From assembly GCF_014650715.1 (NCBI RefSeq), contig NZ_BMVM01000009.1:124001-188000 (forward strand): DNA of 64,000 nucleotides. Reading direction: 5' to 3'. Below are positions 42,961-53,000 of this stretch, one piece after another (position 1 is the first letter of the stretch; the number at the start of each line of letters is the position of its first letter). This DNA comes from Streptomyces bluensis. GTDB lineage: Bacteria; Actinomycetota; Actinomycetes; Streptomycetales; Streptomycetaceae. Position numbers and translations under genes: made by a program. The notes under the pieces were generated by a model that worked only from the letters and a program-made list of their open reading frames with translations, did not search any database and was not told where the DNA came from.

Positions 42961-42979
42961 AGAAGCCGTAGCCACCGCA

Positions 42980-43020
42980 CTCTTCCCGGGGCCCGCCCGC
43001 CAGGCGGGCCCCGGGAAGAG
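42980..43020. terminator. Very strong bidirectional hairpin
   Basis: A perfect 18-bp inverted repeat (CTCTTCCCGGGGCCCGCC / GGCGGGCCCCGGGAAGAG) with a 5-base loop lies between the nuclease tail and the convergent SUKH gene. It should stop transcription from both sides. Confidence 0.9.
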
Positions 43021-43026
43021 TCACGG

Positions 43027-43671
43027 TCAGTGGACGGGGTGCCAGTGCTCCAACGCATCGTCCAGCCGAGGCGCCTCGGGGTCGTCCCAGATCAGACAGC
43101 CCCACACCAGGCCGGGCACATCGGGGCCCATGGCGTCGGCCGGCCCCTCGGTGAGCGTGCGGTGAACGGCCTCAAGATAGGCGGCGATCGACGGATACCC
43201 GGGCTTGTCGCACGCGAGATTGTCCGGCAGCGACCAGGGGCCGACGCCGTCCTCGCCCACGTAGAGCCCCGACTCGGGTCCTGCCTCGTCGCCGGTCAGC
43301 CAAGGCACCACCGCGGAGCCCCACATATCGCCGCGCCCGACCTCCGGCAGCCGCGGCCGGAGCGCATCCTCCGGACCGAGCAGAACCCCGCCCGGCAGGA
43401 ACGCCCCCGAACCGACCTCGCCCGCTTCCTCATTGGCCTCGATGTACTGGTGCTCCACACCGCCGCACAGCCGCCACAGCGCCGCCAATTCCGTGGGCAG
43501 CCCGAACCCGACGGCATGCCTCAGGCGGGAGTCGGCCGCGGCGATCTCCTCCTCCATCGCGGGCGCAAGGAGAGACGCGTGGGAGACGGGCGCATGCTCG
43601 GCGAGCCAGCCGGTCACCTTCCGCCAGGCAGCCGCGACCCGCTCGACCTCACTGGTGTGCCGAACAGACAT
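43027..43671 (-). CDS. SMI1/KNR4 (SUKH) family protein
   Basis: The 214-residue protein has the SUKH fold pattern: EEEIAAADSRLRHAVGFGLP then TELAALWRLCGGVEHQYIE, an early helical LP-x-E-L-x-x-L-W motif, a later strand block AVVPWLTGDEAGPESGLYVG, and a C-terminal YPSIAAYLEAVHRTLTEG. SUKH proteins include immunity proteins against polymorphic nuclease toxins; others have unrelated roles. The adjacent NucA/NucB-like tail makes an immunity role plausible. The ATG at 43671 has no ribosome site as strong as those of its neighbours. Confidence 0.8.
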   Translation of the reverse strand: MSVRHTSEVERVAAAWRKVTGWLAEHAPVSHASLLAPAMEEEIAAADSRLRHAVGFGLPTELAALWRLCGGVEHQYIEANEEAGEVGSGAFLPGGVLLGPEDALRPRLPEVGRGDMWGSAVVPWLTGDEAGPESGLYVGEDGVGPWSLPDNLACDKPGYPSIAAYLEAVHRTLTEGPADAMGPDVPGLVWGCLIWDDPEAPRLDDALEHWHPVH

Positions 43672-43739
43672 TCGCCCACCGTAGCCGCCGCATGCCCAAC
43701 TCACCACGACCGAGGCGAGTTCGCCGGCGGCGGTACCCG

Positions 43740-44795
43740 TTACGACGAGTACCGCTGCACCAGCTCCGTCGGCAGCACCACCTGCCGCCGCTCCAGGCCC
43801 CGTGACACCGCCGGGCGGTGGTCCGCGATCTCGTCCAGGAGGAGGTTGATCATGGCGTGGCCCATCTCCTCGATGGGCTGGCGGACGCTGGTCAGGGGCG
43901 GGTCCATGTGGCGGGCGATCGCCGAGTCGTCGTAGCCGACGAGGGCGACGTCGTCGGGGATACGGCGGCCCGCCTCGCGCAGCACCTGCCGGGCGCCCGC
44001 CGCCATCACGTCCGACTCCGCGAAGACCGCGTCCAGGTCGGGGCACCGCTGAAGGAGCTCCGCCATCGCCCGGCGGCCGCCCACCTCCGTGAAGTCACCC
44101 GGCGCGATCAGTCGCTCGTCCACCTCGCGTCCGGCGTCGACCAGCGCCTGACGGTAGCCCTCGATGCGCCGCTGGGCGCCGTACACGTCGAGGCGGCCGG
44201 TGATCGTGGCGATCTTCTTGCGGCCCCGGGCCATGAGGTGCTCCACCGCCGAGCGGCCCCCGCCGTGGTTGTCGGAGTCCACCGACGGCAGCGTCTCGTG
44301 CTCCGAGCGCGGGCCGCTGATCACGGCCGGGATCTCCAGCTGGGCCAGGAGGTCGGGGAGGGGGTCGTCGGCGTGGACCGACACCAGGAGGACGCCGTCC
44401 ACCCGGTGCGCCGCCAGGTACTGGGCCAGGCGGCGGCGCTCGCGGTCGCTGCCCGCGAAGATCAGCAACAGCTGCATCTCGGTGTCCGCCAGCGCGGCAC
44501 CCACGCCCCTCAGCATGTCCGAGAAGTACGGCTCGGCGAAGAAACGGGTCTCCGGCTCGGGGACGACGAGGGCGATCGCGTCCGTGCGGTTCGCGGCGAG
44601 CGCCCGCGCCGCCGTGTTCGGGACGTAGCCGAGCTCCGCCACCGCCGCCTCGACCGCCGCGCGGGTCGCGTCGCTGACCCGGGGCGAACCGTTGATCACC
44701 CGGGAGACCGTGCCGCGGCCGACACCGGCCCGCGCGGCGACCTCCTCCAGAGTCGGGCGCCCGCCGCTCCGGCCCCGCCCTCCGTGACCAGCCAT
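43740..44795 (-). CDS. cebR: LacI-family cellobiose regulator CebR
   Basis: The 351-residue repressor has a LacI HTH (RPTLEEVAARAGVGRGTVSR then VINGSPRVSDATRAAVEA) and a periplasmic-binding-like effector domain. It is divergent from cebEFG-bglC, and TGGGAGCGCTCCCA sites match the known CebR box. CebR releases DNA on binding cellobiose or cellotriose, opening the cellulose-use regulon; in S. scabies it also controls thaxtomin. Orthology with S. coelicolor SCO2794 is from synteny. Confidence 0.94.
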   Translation of the reverse strand: MAGHGGRGRSGGRPTLEEVAARAGVGRGTVSRVINGSPRVSDATRAAVEAAVAELGYVPNTAARALAANRTDAIALVVPEPETRFFAEPYFSDMLRGVGAALADTEMQLLLIFAGSDRERRRLAQYLAAHRVDGVLLVSVHADDPLPDLLAQLEIPAVISGPRSEHETLPSVDSDNHGGGRSAVEHLMARGRKKIATITGRLDVYGAQRRIEGYRQALVDAGREVDERLIAPGDFTEVGGRRAMAELLQRCPDLDAVFAESDVMAAGARQVLREAGRRIPDDVALVGYDDSAIARHMDPPLTSVRQPIEEMGHAMINLLLDEIADHRPAVSRGLERRQVVLPTELVQRYSS

Positions 44796-45223
44796 GGTCC
44801 GCCCCTCCCGTCAACACCGCGCCAGCGTGGAATCTAACAGTCCTGATCCCCGTACAACGGTCCGGGAGCGTTCGGGCCCGCCTGCCGCGGGCCTGGGTCC
44901 CCCACCCTCTGAAGCCTCAGCAGTCCCCCGAGTATCGGCGAAGGACAGGCCGGACAGCGGCGCCGCACCGCGCCGTGAGGGCTCGGTCGAGGGCCGCCGG
45001 GTTAGTTAACAGCCCGATAACCGAACACATCTCTCGTCGTCCGCTCCCTTGACACCCCCGCACGAACCGACGACTCTTCAACACATCACTTGTGGGAGCG
45101 CTCCCACAGTACCTGACACATACACATCCCGCACGTTCCCCGCCCGAGCCGCAGCACGAACCAACGGGCACCAACAACGCAGTTGGCCGGGGGGTCGGCA
45201 CGTCAGGGCATCAGGAGGACGCA
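44796..45223. other. 428-bp cebR-cebE intergenic region
   Basis: It separates divergent cebR and cebE. One clear CebR box (annotated) lies 118 bases before cebE. An AGGAGG ribosome site precedes cebE. No other gene or repeated site is evident. Confidence 0.8.
45093..45106. promoter_or_regulatory. CebR operator upstream of cebE
   Basis: TGGGAGCGCTCCCA is the perfect 14-bp palindrome recognised by CebR. It should repress cebEFG when no cellobiose is present. Confidence 0.95.
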
Positions 45224-46537
45224 ATGCGAGCACGTACCTGGACCCGCAAGACGGTGGTCCTCGCGGCCGTCGCCGCGCTGGGCACCGGGCTGCTGGCCGG
45301 CTGCGCCGATGACGGCAACGACGGCGGCACCTCGTCGTCCGGCGGTGACAGCGGCAAGACCAAGATTACGCTCGGGCTCTTCGGCACCTTCGGCTTCGAG
45401 GAAGCCGGACTCTACAAAGAGTACGAGAAGCTCCACCCTGACATCTCCATCCAGCAGACCGTGATCGAGCGGAACGAGAACTACTACCCGGCTCTCGTCA
45501 ACCACCTCACCACCAACAGCGGCCTCCAGGACATCCAGGCCGTCGAGGTCGCCAACATCAACGAGGTCGCGAACACCTACGCGGACAAGCTGGTGGACCT
45601 GTCCAAGTACGGCAAGGAGAGCGACTTCCTGCCCTGGAAGTGGAAGCAGGCCACCGCCAGGAACGGCCAGACGATCGGGCTCGGCACCGACGTCGGGCCG
45701 ATGGCCATCTGCTACCGCAAGGACCTGTTCCAGCAGGCCGGGCTGCCCACCGACCGTGAGGACGTGGGCAAGCTGTGGGCGGGCAGCTGGGAGAAGTTCG
45801 TCGGCGTCGGCCGGCAGTACCAGAAGAAGGCCCCGCAGGGCACCACCTTCCTCGACTCGCCCGGCGGCCTGATCCAGGCCATCATCGGCGGTGAGAAGGA
45901 GCGGTTCTACGACACCTCCGGCGAGGTCGTCTACAAGTCGAACCCGGCCATCAAGAAGGCCTTCGACCTGACCGCCGCGGCCGCGAAGGACGGGCTGACC
46001 GGCAACCAGACGCAGTTCCAGCCCGCGTGGGACCAGACGATCGCCAACAGCAGGTTCGCCGCGATCTCCTGCCCGCCGTGGATGCTCGGCACCATCAAGG
46101 GCAAGTCGAAGCCGGAGAACGCCGGCAAGTGGGACGTCGCCCAGGCGCCCAAGCCCGGCAACTGGGGCGGTTCCTTCCTGGCCGTGCCCAAGTCGGGGAA
46201 GAACGCGGAGGAGGCGGCGAAGCTGGCCGCCTGGCTGACCGCGCCCGAGCAGCAGGCGAAGCTCTTCGCCAAGCAGGGCAGCTTCCCCAGCGCGCAGACC
46301 GCCTACAAGCTACCCGAAGTGACCGGCGCGAAGAACGAGATGACCGGTGACACCCCGATCGGCACGATCTTCGCGGCGGCCGCCGAGAAGAGCCCGATCC
46401 AGGTCATCGGCCCGAAGGACCAGATCATCATGCAGGGTCTGACGGACAACGGCGTGATCCTCGTGACCCAGGGCAAGTCGCCCAAGCAGGCGTGGGACAA
46501 CGCCGTCAAGACCATCGACAACGCTCTGGAGAAGTGA
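45224..46537 (+). CDS. cebE: Cellobiose/cellotriose-binding lipoprotein CebE
   Basis: The 437-residue ABC substrate-binding protein has a lipoprotein signal (TRKTVVLAAVAALGTGLLAG then Cys) and a family 1 sugar-binding fold (ITLGLFGTFGFEEAGLYKEY at the start, APKPGNWGGSFLAVPKSGKN late). It binds cello-oligosaccharides outside the membrane for CebFG and the shared MsiK ATPase, which is not encoded here. AGGAGG lies seven bases before the ATG. Confidence 0.94.
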   Translation: MRARTWTRKTVVLAAVAALGTGLLAGCADDGNDGGTSSSGGDSGKTKITLGLFGTFGFEEAGLYKEYEKLHPDISIQQTVIERNENYYPALVNHLTTNSGLQDIQAVEVANINEVANTYADKLVDLSKYGKESDFLPWKWKQATARNGQTIGLGTDVGPMAICYRKDLFQQAGLPTDREDVGKLWAGSWEKFVGVGRQYQKKAPQGTTFLDSPGGLIQAIIGGEKERFYDTSGEVVYKSNPAIKKAFDLTAAAAKDGLTGNQTQFQPAWDQTIANSRFAAISCPPWMLGTIKGKSKPENAGKWDVAQAPKPGNWGGSFLAVPKSGKNAEEAAKLAAWLTAPEQQAKLFAKQGSFPSAQTAYKLPEVTGAKNEMTGDTPIGTIFAAAAEKSPIQVIGPKDQIIMQGLTDNGVILVTQGKSPKQAWDNAVKTIDNALEK

Positions 46538-46542
46538 CCGGT

Positions 46543-47556
46543 ATGGCCACCCGGCACGACACCGCCGCGCCCCCCGCGAAGGAGGGGGGCGCGGCCCCGG
46601 CCCGCCCGCCCTCCGACACCGTGCCTTCGCAGGACGCGAAGAAGCGGGCCAGGCTCTCCCGCCGCTGGCAGCGGGACGTGCGCTGGAGCCCGTACGCCTT
46701 CGTCTCGCCGTTCTTCCTGCTGTTCCTCGCGTTCGGCCTGTTCCCGCTGCTCTACACGGCCTGGGCGTCGCTGCACACCGTGGAGCTGACGGCGCCCACG
46801 GACATGGAGTGGGCGGGGCTGCACAACTACACCCGGATCTTCGACGACGAGTTCTACTGGAACGCGGCGAAGAACACCCTGACCATCGGGATCATCTCCA
46901 CCGTCCCGCAGCTGCTGATGGCACTGGGCATCGCCCACATCCTCAACTACAAGCTGCGCGCCTCGACCTTCTACCGGGTCGTGATGCTGGCGCCGTACGC
47001 GACGTCGATCGCCGCCGCCTCCCTCGTCTTCGTCCTGCTCTTCGGCCGTGACTACGGCATGATCAACTGGGCGCTGCACTTCGTCGGTGTCGACAGCATC
47101 GACTGGCAGAACGAGAAGTGGCCCTCGCAGATCGCCGTCTCGACGATCGTCATCTGGCGCTGGACGGGCTACAACGCGCTGATCTACCTGGCCGCGATGC
47201 AGGCGATCCCGCAGGACCTGTACGAGTCGGCGGCGCTCGACGGGGCGAGCCGCTGGAAGCAGTTCCTCCACGTCACGCTGCCGTCGCTGCGCCCCACGAT
47301 CCTGTTCACCTGCGTCGTCTCGACCATCGGAGCCTCGCAGCTCTTCGGTGAGCCGCTGCTGTTCGACGCGAACAAGGGCACGTCCGGCGGTTCCGAGCAC
47401 CAGTTCCAGACGCTCGGTCTGTACATGTACGAGCAGGGCTGGGTGAGCCAGCACCTGGGCCGGGCCTCCGCCATCGCCTGGACGATGTTCCTGATCCTCA
47501 TCGTGATCGGGATCGTCAACTACGTCATCTCGCGCCGGTTGCGCGCCAGCAGTTAG
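46543..47556 (+). CDS. cebF: Cellobiose ABC permease CebF
   Basis: The 337-residue membrane protein has six hydrophobic helices after a polar ~50-residue N-tail and the EAA loop YESAALDGASRWKQFLHVTL. It forms half of the cellobiose channel with CebG. The ATG at 46543 is used; a GTG at 46534 overlaps the cebE stop and would add three residues. The operon order and length match CebF. Confidence 0.93.
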   Translation: MATRHDTAAPPAKEGGAAPARPPSDTVPSQDAKKRARLSRRWQRDVRWSPYAFVSPFFLLFLAFGLFPLLYTAWASLHTVELTAPTDMEWAGLHNYTRIFDDEFYWNAAKNTLTIGIISTVPQLLMALGIAHILNYKLRASTFYRVVMLAPYATSIAAASLVFVLLFGRDYGMINWALHFVGVDSIDWQNEKWPSQIAVSTIVIWRWTGYNALIYLAAMQAIPQDLYESAALDGASRWKQFLHVTLPSLRPTILFTCVVSTIGASQLFGEPLLFDANKGTSGGSEHQFQTLGLYMYEQGWVSQHLGRASAIAWTMFLILIVIGIVNYVISRRLRASS

Positions 47557-47567
47557 GAGAACCGGCC

Positions 47568-48476
47568 GTGACGACGACCCTGACGAAACCCCCGGCGGAC
47601 ACGGCGCCGAAGCCGCCGAGGCGTGGACGCCGCTCCAGGGCGGCGCGCGCGGGCGGCCAGCTGCACGCCGGCCCCATCGCGTACGTCATCCTCACCCTGT
47701 TCGCGATCGGCTCGCTGTTCCCGCTCGTGTGGACGGCGATCGCCGCCTCGCGCGACAACCAGCGGCTGGCCGAGACTCCGCCGCCGTTCTGGTTCGGCTC
47801 CAACCTGCTCGACAAGCTGGAGTTCGCCTGGAAGGACGCCAACCTCGGTGAGGCGTTCCTCAACACGACGTTCGTGGCGGGTGTCTCGGCGGCGACCGTC
47901 GTCTTCCTCTCCACGATCGCCGGCTTCGCCTTCGCCAAGCTGCGCTTCAGGGGCCGTAACGCCCTGATGCTGATCGTGATCGGCACGATGATGGTGCCGC
48001 CGCAGCTCCAGGTGATCCCGCTGTACATGATGGTCGCCAAGCTCGACTGGACCGACCAGCTCCAGTCGGTGATCCTGCCGTCCCTGGTGAGCGCCTTCGG
48101 TGTGTTCTTCATGCGGCAGTACCTGCTCCAGGCGCTGCCCGACGAGATCATCGAAGCGGCGCGCGTGGACGGCGCGAGCAGTTGGCGCGTGGTCTGGCAC
48201 GTGGTGTTCCCGGCGGCCCGCCCTGCCATGGCGGTCCTCGGCATGCTGATCTTCGTACAGACCTGGAACGACTTCCTGTGGCCGTTCCTGGTCCTGACGC
48301 AGACCGGCAACCCGACCGTGCAGGTGGCCGTCGCCGGCCTCGGCCGCGGCTACACCCCCGACCAGTCCCTGATCATGGCGGGGGCGCTGCTCGGCACGCT
48401 GCCGCTGCTGCTCGTCTTCGCGATCTTCGGCAAGCAGATCGTGGGCGGCATCATGCAGGGCGCCGTCAAGGGCTGA
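47568..48476 (+). CDS. cebG: Cellobiose ABC permease CebG
   Basis: The 302-residue permease starts with GTG and has six membrane segments and the EAA loop IEAARVDGASSWRVVWHVVF. It pairs with CebF and needs an external MsiK-type ATPase. It follows cebF by 11 bases. Confidence 0.93.
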   Translation: MTTTLTKPPADTAPKPPRRGRRSRAARAGGQLHAGPIAYVILTLFAIGSLFPLVWTAIAASRDNQRLAETPPPFWFGSNLLDKLEFAWKDANLGEAFLNTTFVAGVSAATVVFLSTIAGFAFAKLRFRGRNALMLIVIGTMMVPPQLQVIPLYMMVAKLDWTDQLQSVILPSLVSAFGVFFMRQYLLQALPDEIIEAARVDGASSWRVVWHVVFPAARPAMAVLGMLIFVQTWNDFLWPFLVLTQTGNPTVQVAVAGLGRGYTPDQSLIMAGALLGTLPLLLVFAIFGKQIVGGIMQGAVKG

Positions 48477-48598
48477 CGGCAGCTCCCGCCATGGTTCCCG
48501 TGCCGCCGGGGTGGGTCACCGCTGCCTCATCCCGGTGTGCTCTCCTCTCCCTCCTCCCTCCTCCTTCCTCTTCCTCCAACGGTCTGGACGACCACCGA

Positions 48599-48612
48599 TG
48601 GGAGCGCTTCCA
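48599..48612. promoter_or_regulatory. CebR operator overlapping the bglC start
   Basis: TGGGAGCGCTTCCA differs from the cebE site by one base and overlaps the A of the bglC start codon. Repressor bound here would act as a roadblock or block initiation for bglC independently of cebE. An ATG follows directly. Confidence 0.93.
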
Positions 48613-50033
48613 TGCCTGAACCCGTGACGCCGGTGACCTTTCCCTCCACCTTCCTCTGGGGCGCGGCGACCTCCGCGTACCAGATCGAGGGGGCGGTGCG
48701 GGAGGGCGGTCGCACCCCGTCGATCTGGGACACCTTCAGCCATACGCCAGGTAAGACGGCCGGCGGCGAGCACGGTGACACCGCTGTCGACCACTACCAC
48801 CGCTATCCCGAGGACGTGGCGCTGATGGCGGAGCTGGGCCTGGGCGCCTACCGCTTCTCCATCTCCTGGTCGCGGGTGCAGCCGACGGGGCGCGGCCCGG
48901 CCGTCCAGGTCGGCCTGGACTTCTACCGCCGCCTCGTCGACGAACTGCTCTCCCACGGCATCAAGCCGGCCGTCACCCTCTACCACTGGGACCTCCCCCA
49001 GGACCTGGAGGACGCGGGCGGCTGGCCGGAGCGCGACACGGCGTACCGGTTCGCCGAGTACGCGCAGCTGGTCGGTGAGGCGCTCGGCGACCGTGTGGAG
49101 CACTGGATGACGCTCAACGAGCCCTGGTGCACCGCGTTCCTGGGCTACGCCTCCGGGGTGCACGCCCCGGGCCGTACGGACCCGGAGGCCTCCCTGAAGG
49201 CCGCCCACCATCTGAACCTGGCCCACGGCCTGGGCACGACGGCCCTGCGGTCGGTGATGCCGGCCCGCAACTCGATCGCGGTGAGCCTCAACTCCTCGAC
49301 GGTACGGACGGTGTCGGAGGACCCCGCGGACCTGGCGGCGGCTCGCAAGATCGACGACCTGGCCAACGGCGTCTTCCACGGTCCGATGCTGCACGGCGCG
49401 TATCCCGAGACGCTGCTCAAGGCGACGGAGGCGATCACGGACTGGTCGTACGTGATGGAGGGCGACCTGGAGCTGATCAACCAGCCGCTGGACGCGCTGG
49501 GGCTGAACTACTACACACCGGCGCTGGTGTCGGCGGCGGACGCCGAGGCCGACGGGCCGCGCGCGGACGGGCACGGGGCGAGCGCATACTCCCCCTGGCC
49601 GGGCGCGGACGACGTGAAGTTCCACCAGACGCCCGGCGAACAGACGCAGATGGGCTGGACGATCGACCCGACGGGCCTGCACGACCTGCTCATGCGGTAC
49701 ACGCGGGAGGCACCGGGCCTGCCGTTGTACATCACCGAGAACGGTGCGGCCTACGACGACAAGCCCGACCCGGACGGCCGCGTCCACGACCCGGAGCGGA
49801 TCGCCTACCTGCACGGCCATCTGGCGGCGGTCCGCCGCGCCATCTCCGACGGCGCGGACGTCCGCGGGTACTACCAGTGGTCCCTGATGGACAACTTCGA
49901 GTGGGCGTACGGCTACGAGAAGCGGTTCGGCATGGTGTACGTCGACTACGCCACGCTGGAGCGGACGCCGAAGTCGAGTGCGCGGTGGTACGCGGAGGTG
50001 GCGCGGACGGGGACGCTGCCCCCGGTGGAGTGA
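48612..50033 (+). CDS. bglC: Intracellular beta-glucosidase BglC (GH1)
   Basis: The 473-residue enzyme hydrolyses cellobiose to glucose in the cytoplasm. GH1 blocks are FLWGAATSAYQIEGAVREGG, the acid/base site WMTLNEPWCTAFLGYASGVH, and the nucleophile in LYITENGAAYDD; the end has WSLMDNFEWAYGYEKRFGMV. No signal peptide is present. Its start codon overlaps a CebR box, so control is by CebR. It is the last gene of cebEFG-bglC, with 135 bases between cebG and bglC. Confidence 0.95.
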   Translation: MPEPVTPVTFPSTFLWGAATSAYQIEGAVREGGRTPSIWDTFSHTPGKTAGGEHGDTAVDHYHRYPEDVALMAELGLGAYRFSISWSRVQPTGRGPAVQVGLDFYRRLVDELLSHGIKPAVTLYHWDLPQDLEDAGGWPERDTAYRFAEYAQLVGEALGDRVEHWMTLNEPWCTAFLGYASGVHAPGRTDPEASLKAAHHLNLAHGLGTTALRSVMPARNSIAVSLNSSTVRTVSEDPADLAAARKIDDLANGVFHGPMLHGAYPETLLKATEAITDWSYVMEGDLELINQPLDALGLNYYTPALVSAADAEADGPRADGHGASAYSPWPGADDVKFHQTPGEQTQMGWTIDPTGLHDLLMRYTREAPGLPLYITENGAAYDDKPDPDGRVHDPERIAYLHGHLAAVRRAISDGADVRGYYQWSLMDNFEWAYGYEKRFGMVYVDYATLERTPKSSARWYAEVARTGTLPPVE

Positions 50034-50058
50034 TCGCGGGCTCACCCCGGGAATTCCT

Positions 50059-50088
50059 CCGCCCTGCCCCTCTTCCGGGGCGGGGCGG
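50059..50088. terminator. Terminator between bglC and the NTPase gene
   Basis: CCGCCCTGCCCC pairs with GGGGCGGGGCGG (one G.T wobble) around TCTTCC, between convergent bglC and the trypsin-STAND gene. Confidence 0.85.
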
Positions 50089-50099
50089 AGCAGGTGACC

Positions 50100-53000
50100 T
50101 CAGTCGCCGAGCCCCAAGTGCGCGAGGACGACGTCCCGTACCCGGAGCACGGCGTCGGGGTCGATGGCGGCGAGAACCGGGACGGCGTGATGCCAGCCGT
50201 CCGGGGTGAGGGCGTCCGCCAGGAGGGCTCTCGCGCCGAGGAGGTCCGGGCCGGACGCGGGCGGATGCAGCAGTGCGGCAAGGCTGCGGACCGTCGCGAG
50301 ATCGGCCATGGGGACAGCGAGTTCCCCTGTGACCATGGGGACGTCGGTCGCACAGGCGACGTACGCGGCAAGGTGAGCGAGAGCCTCGGAGCGTCCCTCC
50401 TCCGTCGCCATGCGCTGAGCGAGGTCCTTGGCTGCTTCGAGGTCGCCGAGCGCGGCGTACGCGACAGCCGCCGCAGGCCCCGAACGGGGTACGCCCCCTT
50501 CGACCTGCCACAGCGGTCGTCGATCAAGGAAGTGACGAGCGGCGGCCATGTCGCCGGTGGCGATCAGCAGGCAGACCAACACCGCCTGATCCTCCGTACG
50601 GTTCACGGAGTGATCCGTGCACGCGGCGTACAGAAGCTCCGTGATGCGGGCGCCGCGCTCACCGTCGTGAGGGCCCACGGCGGCGAGGAGCCTCGCGAAC
50701 TCGCCCACGGCATCGGCGCTCAGTTCCGAGAGCTCGGCATCCACCCACCGGCCCGCCAGGTCCGGATCATGCGGCCACAGGACCGGCGCGGCCGCCACCT
50801 GGAGGCGGTGGCGGCTGTACTCGCCCCACGCGGCCGAGAACTGTTCGACGACCTCGACGGCCCGGTCCGGCGCGCCCGCGCGGGCCAGTGCCCGAGCCGC
50901 GAGTGCCACGCTTTCGGGGCCACCGAGGAAGTCGTCGAGCGACGCGGCACCGATGACCTGCTCTGCGAGACGCAGCGCGCGTTGGGGGTCCTTGGGCGCG
51001 GTCGCCAAGGCCACTACGGCGCATCCGAGGACTCGTGCTTCGTGCTTGTGGATCGTCCCGAGGAGACGCTCGGCCGCGTCGGGGCTGCCCGCCGTGGCGA
51101 GCGCGCCGGCGAGGGCGGTGAGGCGTTCGTGCTGGTCGACGTGGACGACCGCCGCACCCGTCGAGTGGTCCCCACGCTCGGCTTGGTGGAGAAGTCGCAG
51201 TGACCGGTGCGGGTCGTCGTCGGCGAAGTGGACGGCGAGCGCGGTGAGTGCCTCCGCTACATCCGGCGGCCGGGAGTCGGCGGCCCATGGCCCGGAAGCC
51301 GACCCGGTCAGCAGAACGTTCTCCAGGTCACCGGCGGCTCCGGCTTCCACAAGCAGCCCGACAACGCGGGCCACGGCACGGTCGGGACCGGAGAAGCCTC
51401 GTGCGTAGCTCGCCTCAAGGGCTCCCCACGCTTCGGCGGCCCGGCCTTCTCGGGCGTGTCGTTCGGCAATCGTCTGCCATGCCAGCGCCCACTGGTCCGT
51501 TTGATATATGGCTGAAGGAACCGACGTCATCCTCAGGGTATCGACGAGGAGCTGGGCCTCGTCGATCCGGTCCGTCGCGACGAGCGCGCACACGGCTCCG
51601 TACCCTTCACGCGAGTGCGCCATGGTCTCCGGGTCGCGCTGGAGCCTGTTGGCGTGCGCCAGAGCGAGCGGCGCCAGACGCTCTGCCTCCTGCGGCCGGA
51701 CGTCGCGGAGGATGTTCATGGCAACGGCGGGGACGTTCTCGGGGGCGTCCGCGTGACGGTGAGCGAGCGTGACCATGAGGTCGTAGAGCCGTGTCGCACG
51801 GTCAGGGTCGATGCCGGCCGCCCCTGCCTCAGCGATGATCGCGAGGAGCCGGAGTTGTGCCGGCAGGAACTCGACCTGCCGGGCGGACTCCTCGGCCCGT
51901 TTCAGCAGTTCCGCGGCGAGCGACGGATTCCGGTGGAGCTTCTGCTGGAGCATGGCGTTCCTGACGTACGCCTCCACGAGCGCTCTCATGCCCAACTCGT
52001 CTCGCAGCAGCCCGTGTTCGTTCAGCCCGGCCAGCGTCCCGTCCGTCAGACGCAGTTCGTTCAGCTGGAGCTGTGCCTCGCTCTGTCTGCCCGTGGCCGC
52101 CAGAGCGGCGGCCAACGTGCCGTGTGCCGCGAGAGCATGGGACTCGCCGTAGAACGGCCGCATCTCCGCCACCACCGTCGCCTCGATCAGGCGCAGCGCC
52201 TCCTCCGCCAGCCCCACCGCGCGCCGGTCGCCCGTCTCGGCCAGGACGTTCGCCACCCCCGTGAGCGCCCGGGCACGGTCCACCGGCCAGAAGACACTGC
52301 GGGCGAGTCCGATGGCCTGACGCGTGCGGCCCAGACGGGCGTGGGCGGCGGGAATGTCCGGATGCAGCGACTCATTGCGCCAGGCAACGAAATCCGCTGC
52401 GGCCGCGAGCGCCGCCCACGCGCTCAGGTCGTCGGGTGCCGCACTGCGAACGACCTGCCGGGCCGCCGCGATCTCCGCGAGGCACGCGGCGTCGCTGCCG
52501 GTCGTGGCGCGCAACAGGTCCCGCCGCCGGGGGTCCGTCGCGAGCGCGGTCGCTCGGCGGGCGTCCCGGAGCAGCGTGACCAGACGCCCGTACGGCTGGA
52601 GCAGATACGGCGGCGTGTTCTCCGGCCAGCCCCGGTTCGCGTACGACTCGGCCCACGCGTGCAGCCGCTCCACGTACACGTCCACTTCCGGCCCCAACGC
52701 GTCCTGGGCGGCCGCGAGGAGTGTCTCGTGGGCGAAGAGGTAGCCGCGGCTGCTCATGTAGAAGGCCATGTCGCCGTCGGAGGAAGAGCTCTCGAAGCCG
52801 CCGCCGCGTAACGTCAGGATGCGCCCGAAGGCGCTGCCGAGGCGCCGGTTGAGCTCGTACGGCGGCTCACCCGTGAGTTCCCACAGGTCCTCGACGGTGA
52901 GCGTGCCGCGGGCGGCCGTGAGCAGACCGACGAAGTCCCGCTGCAACCGGTCCCCGGAGAGCGCCTGTTCGAGGTCGAACCTGGCCTCGAACTCGGTGTG

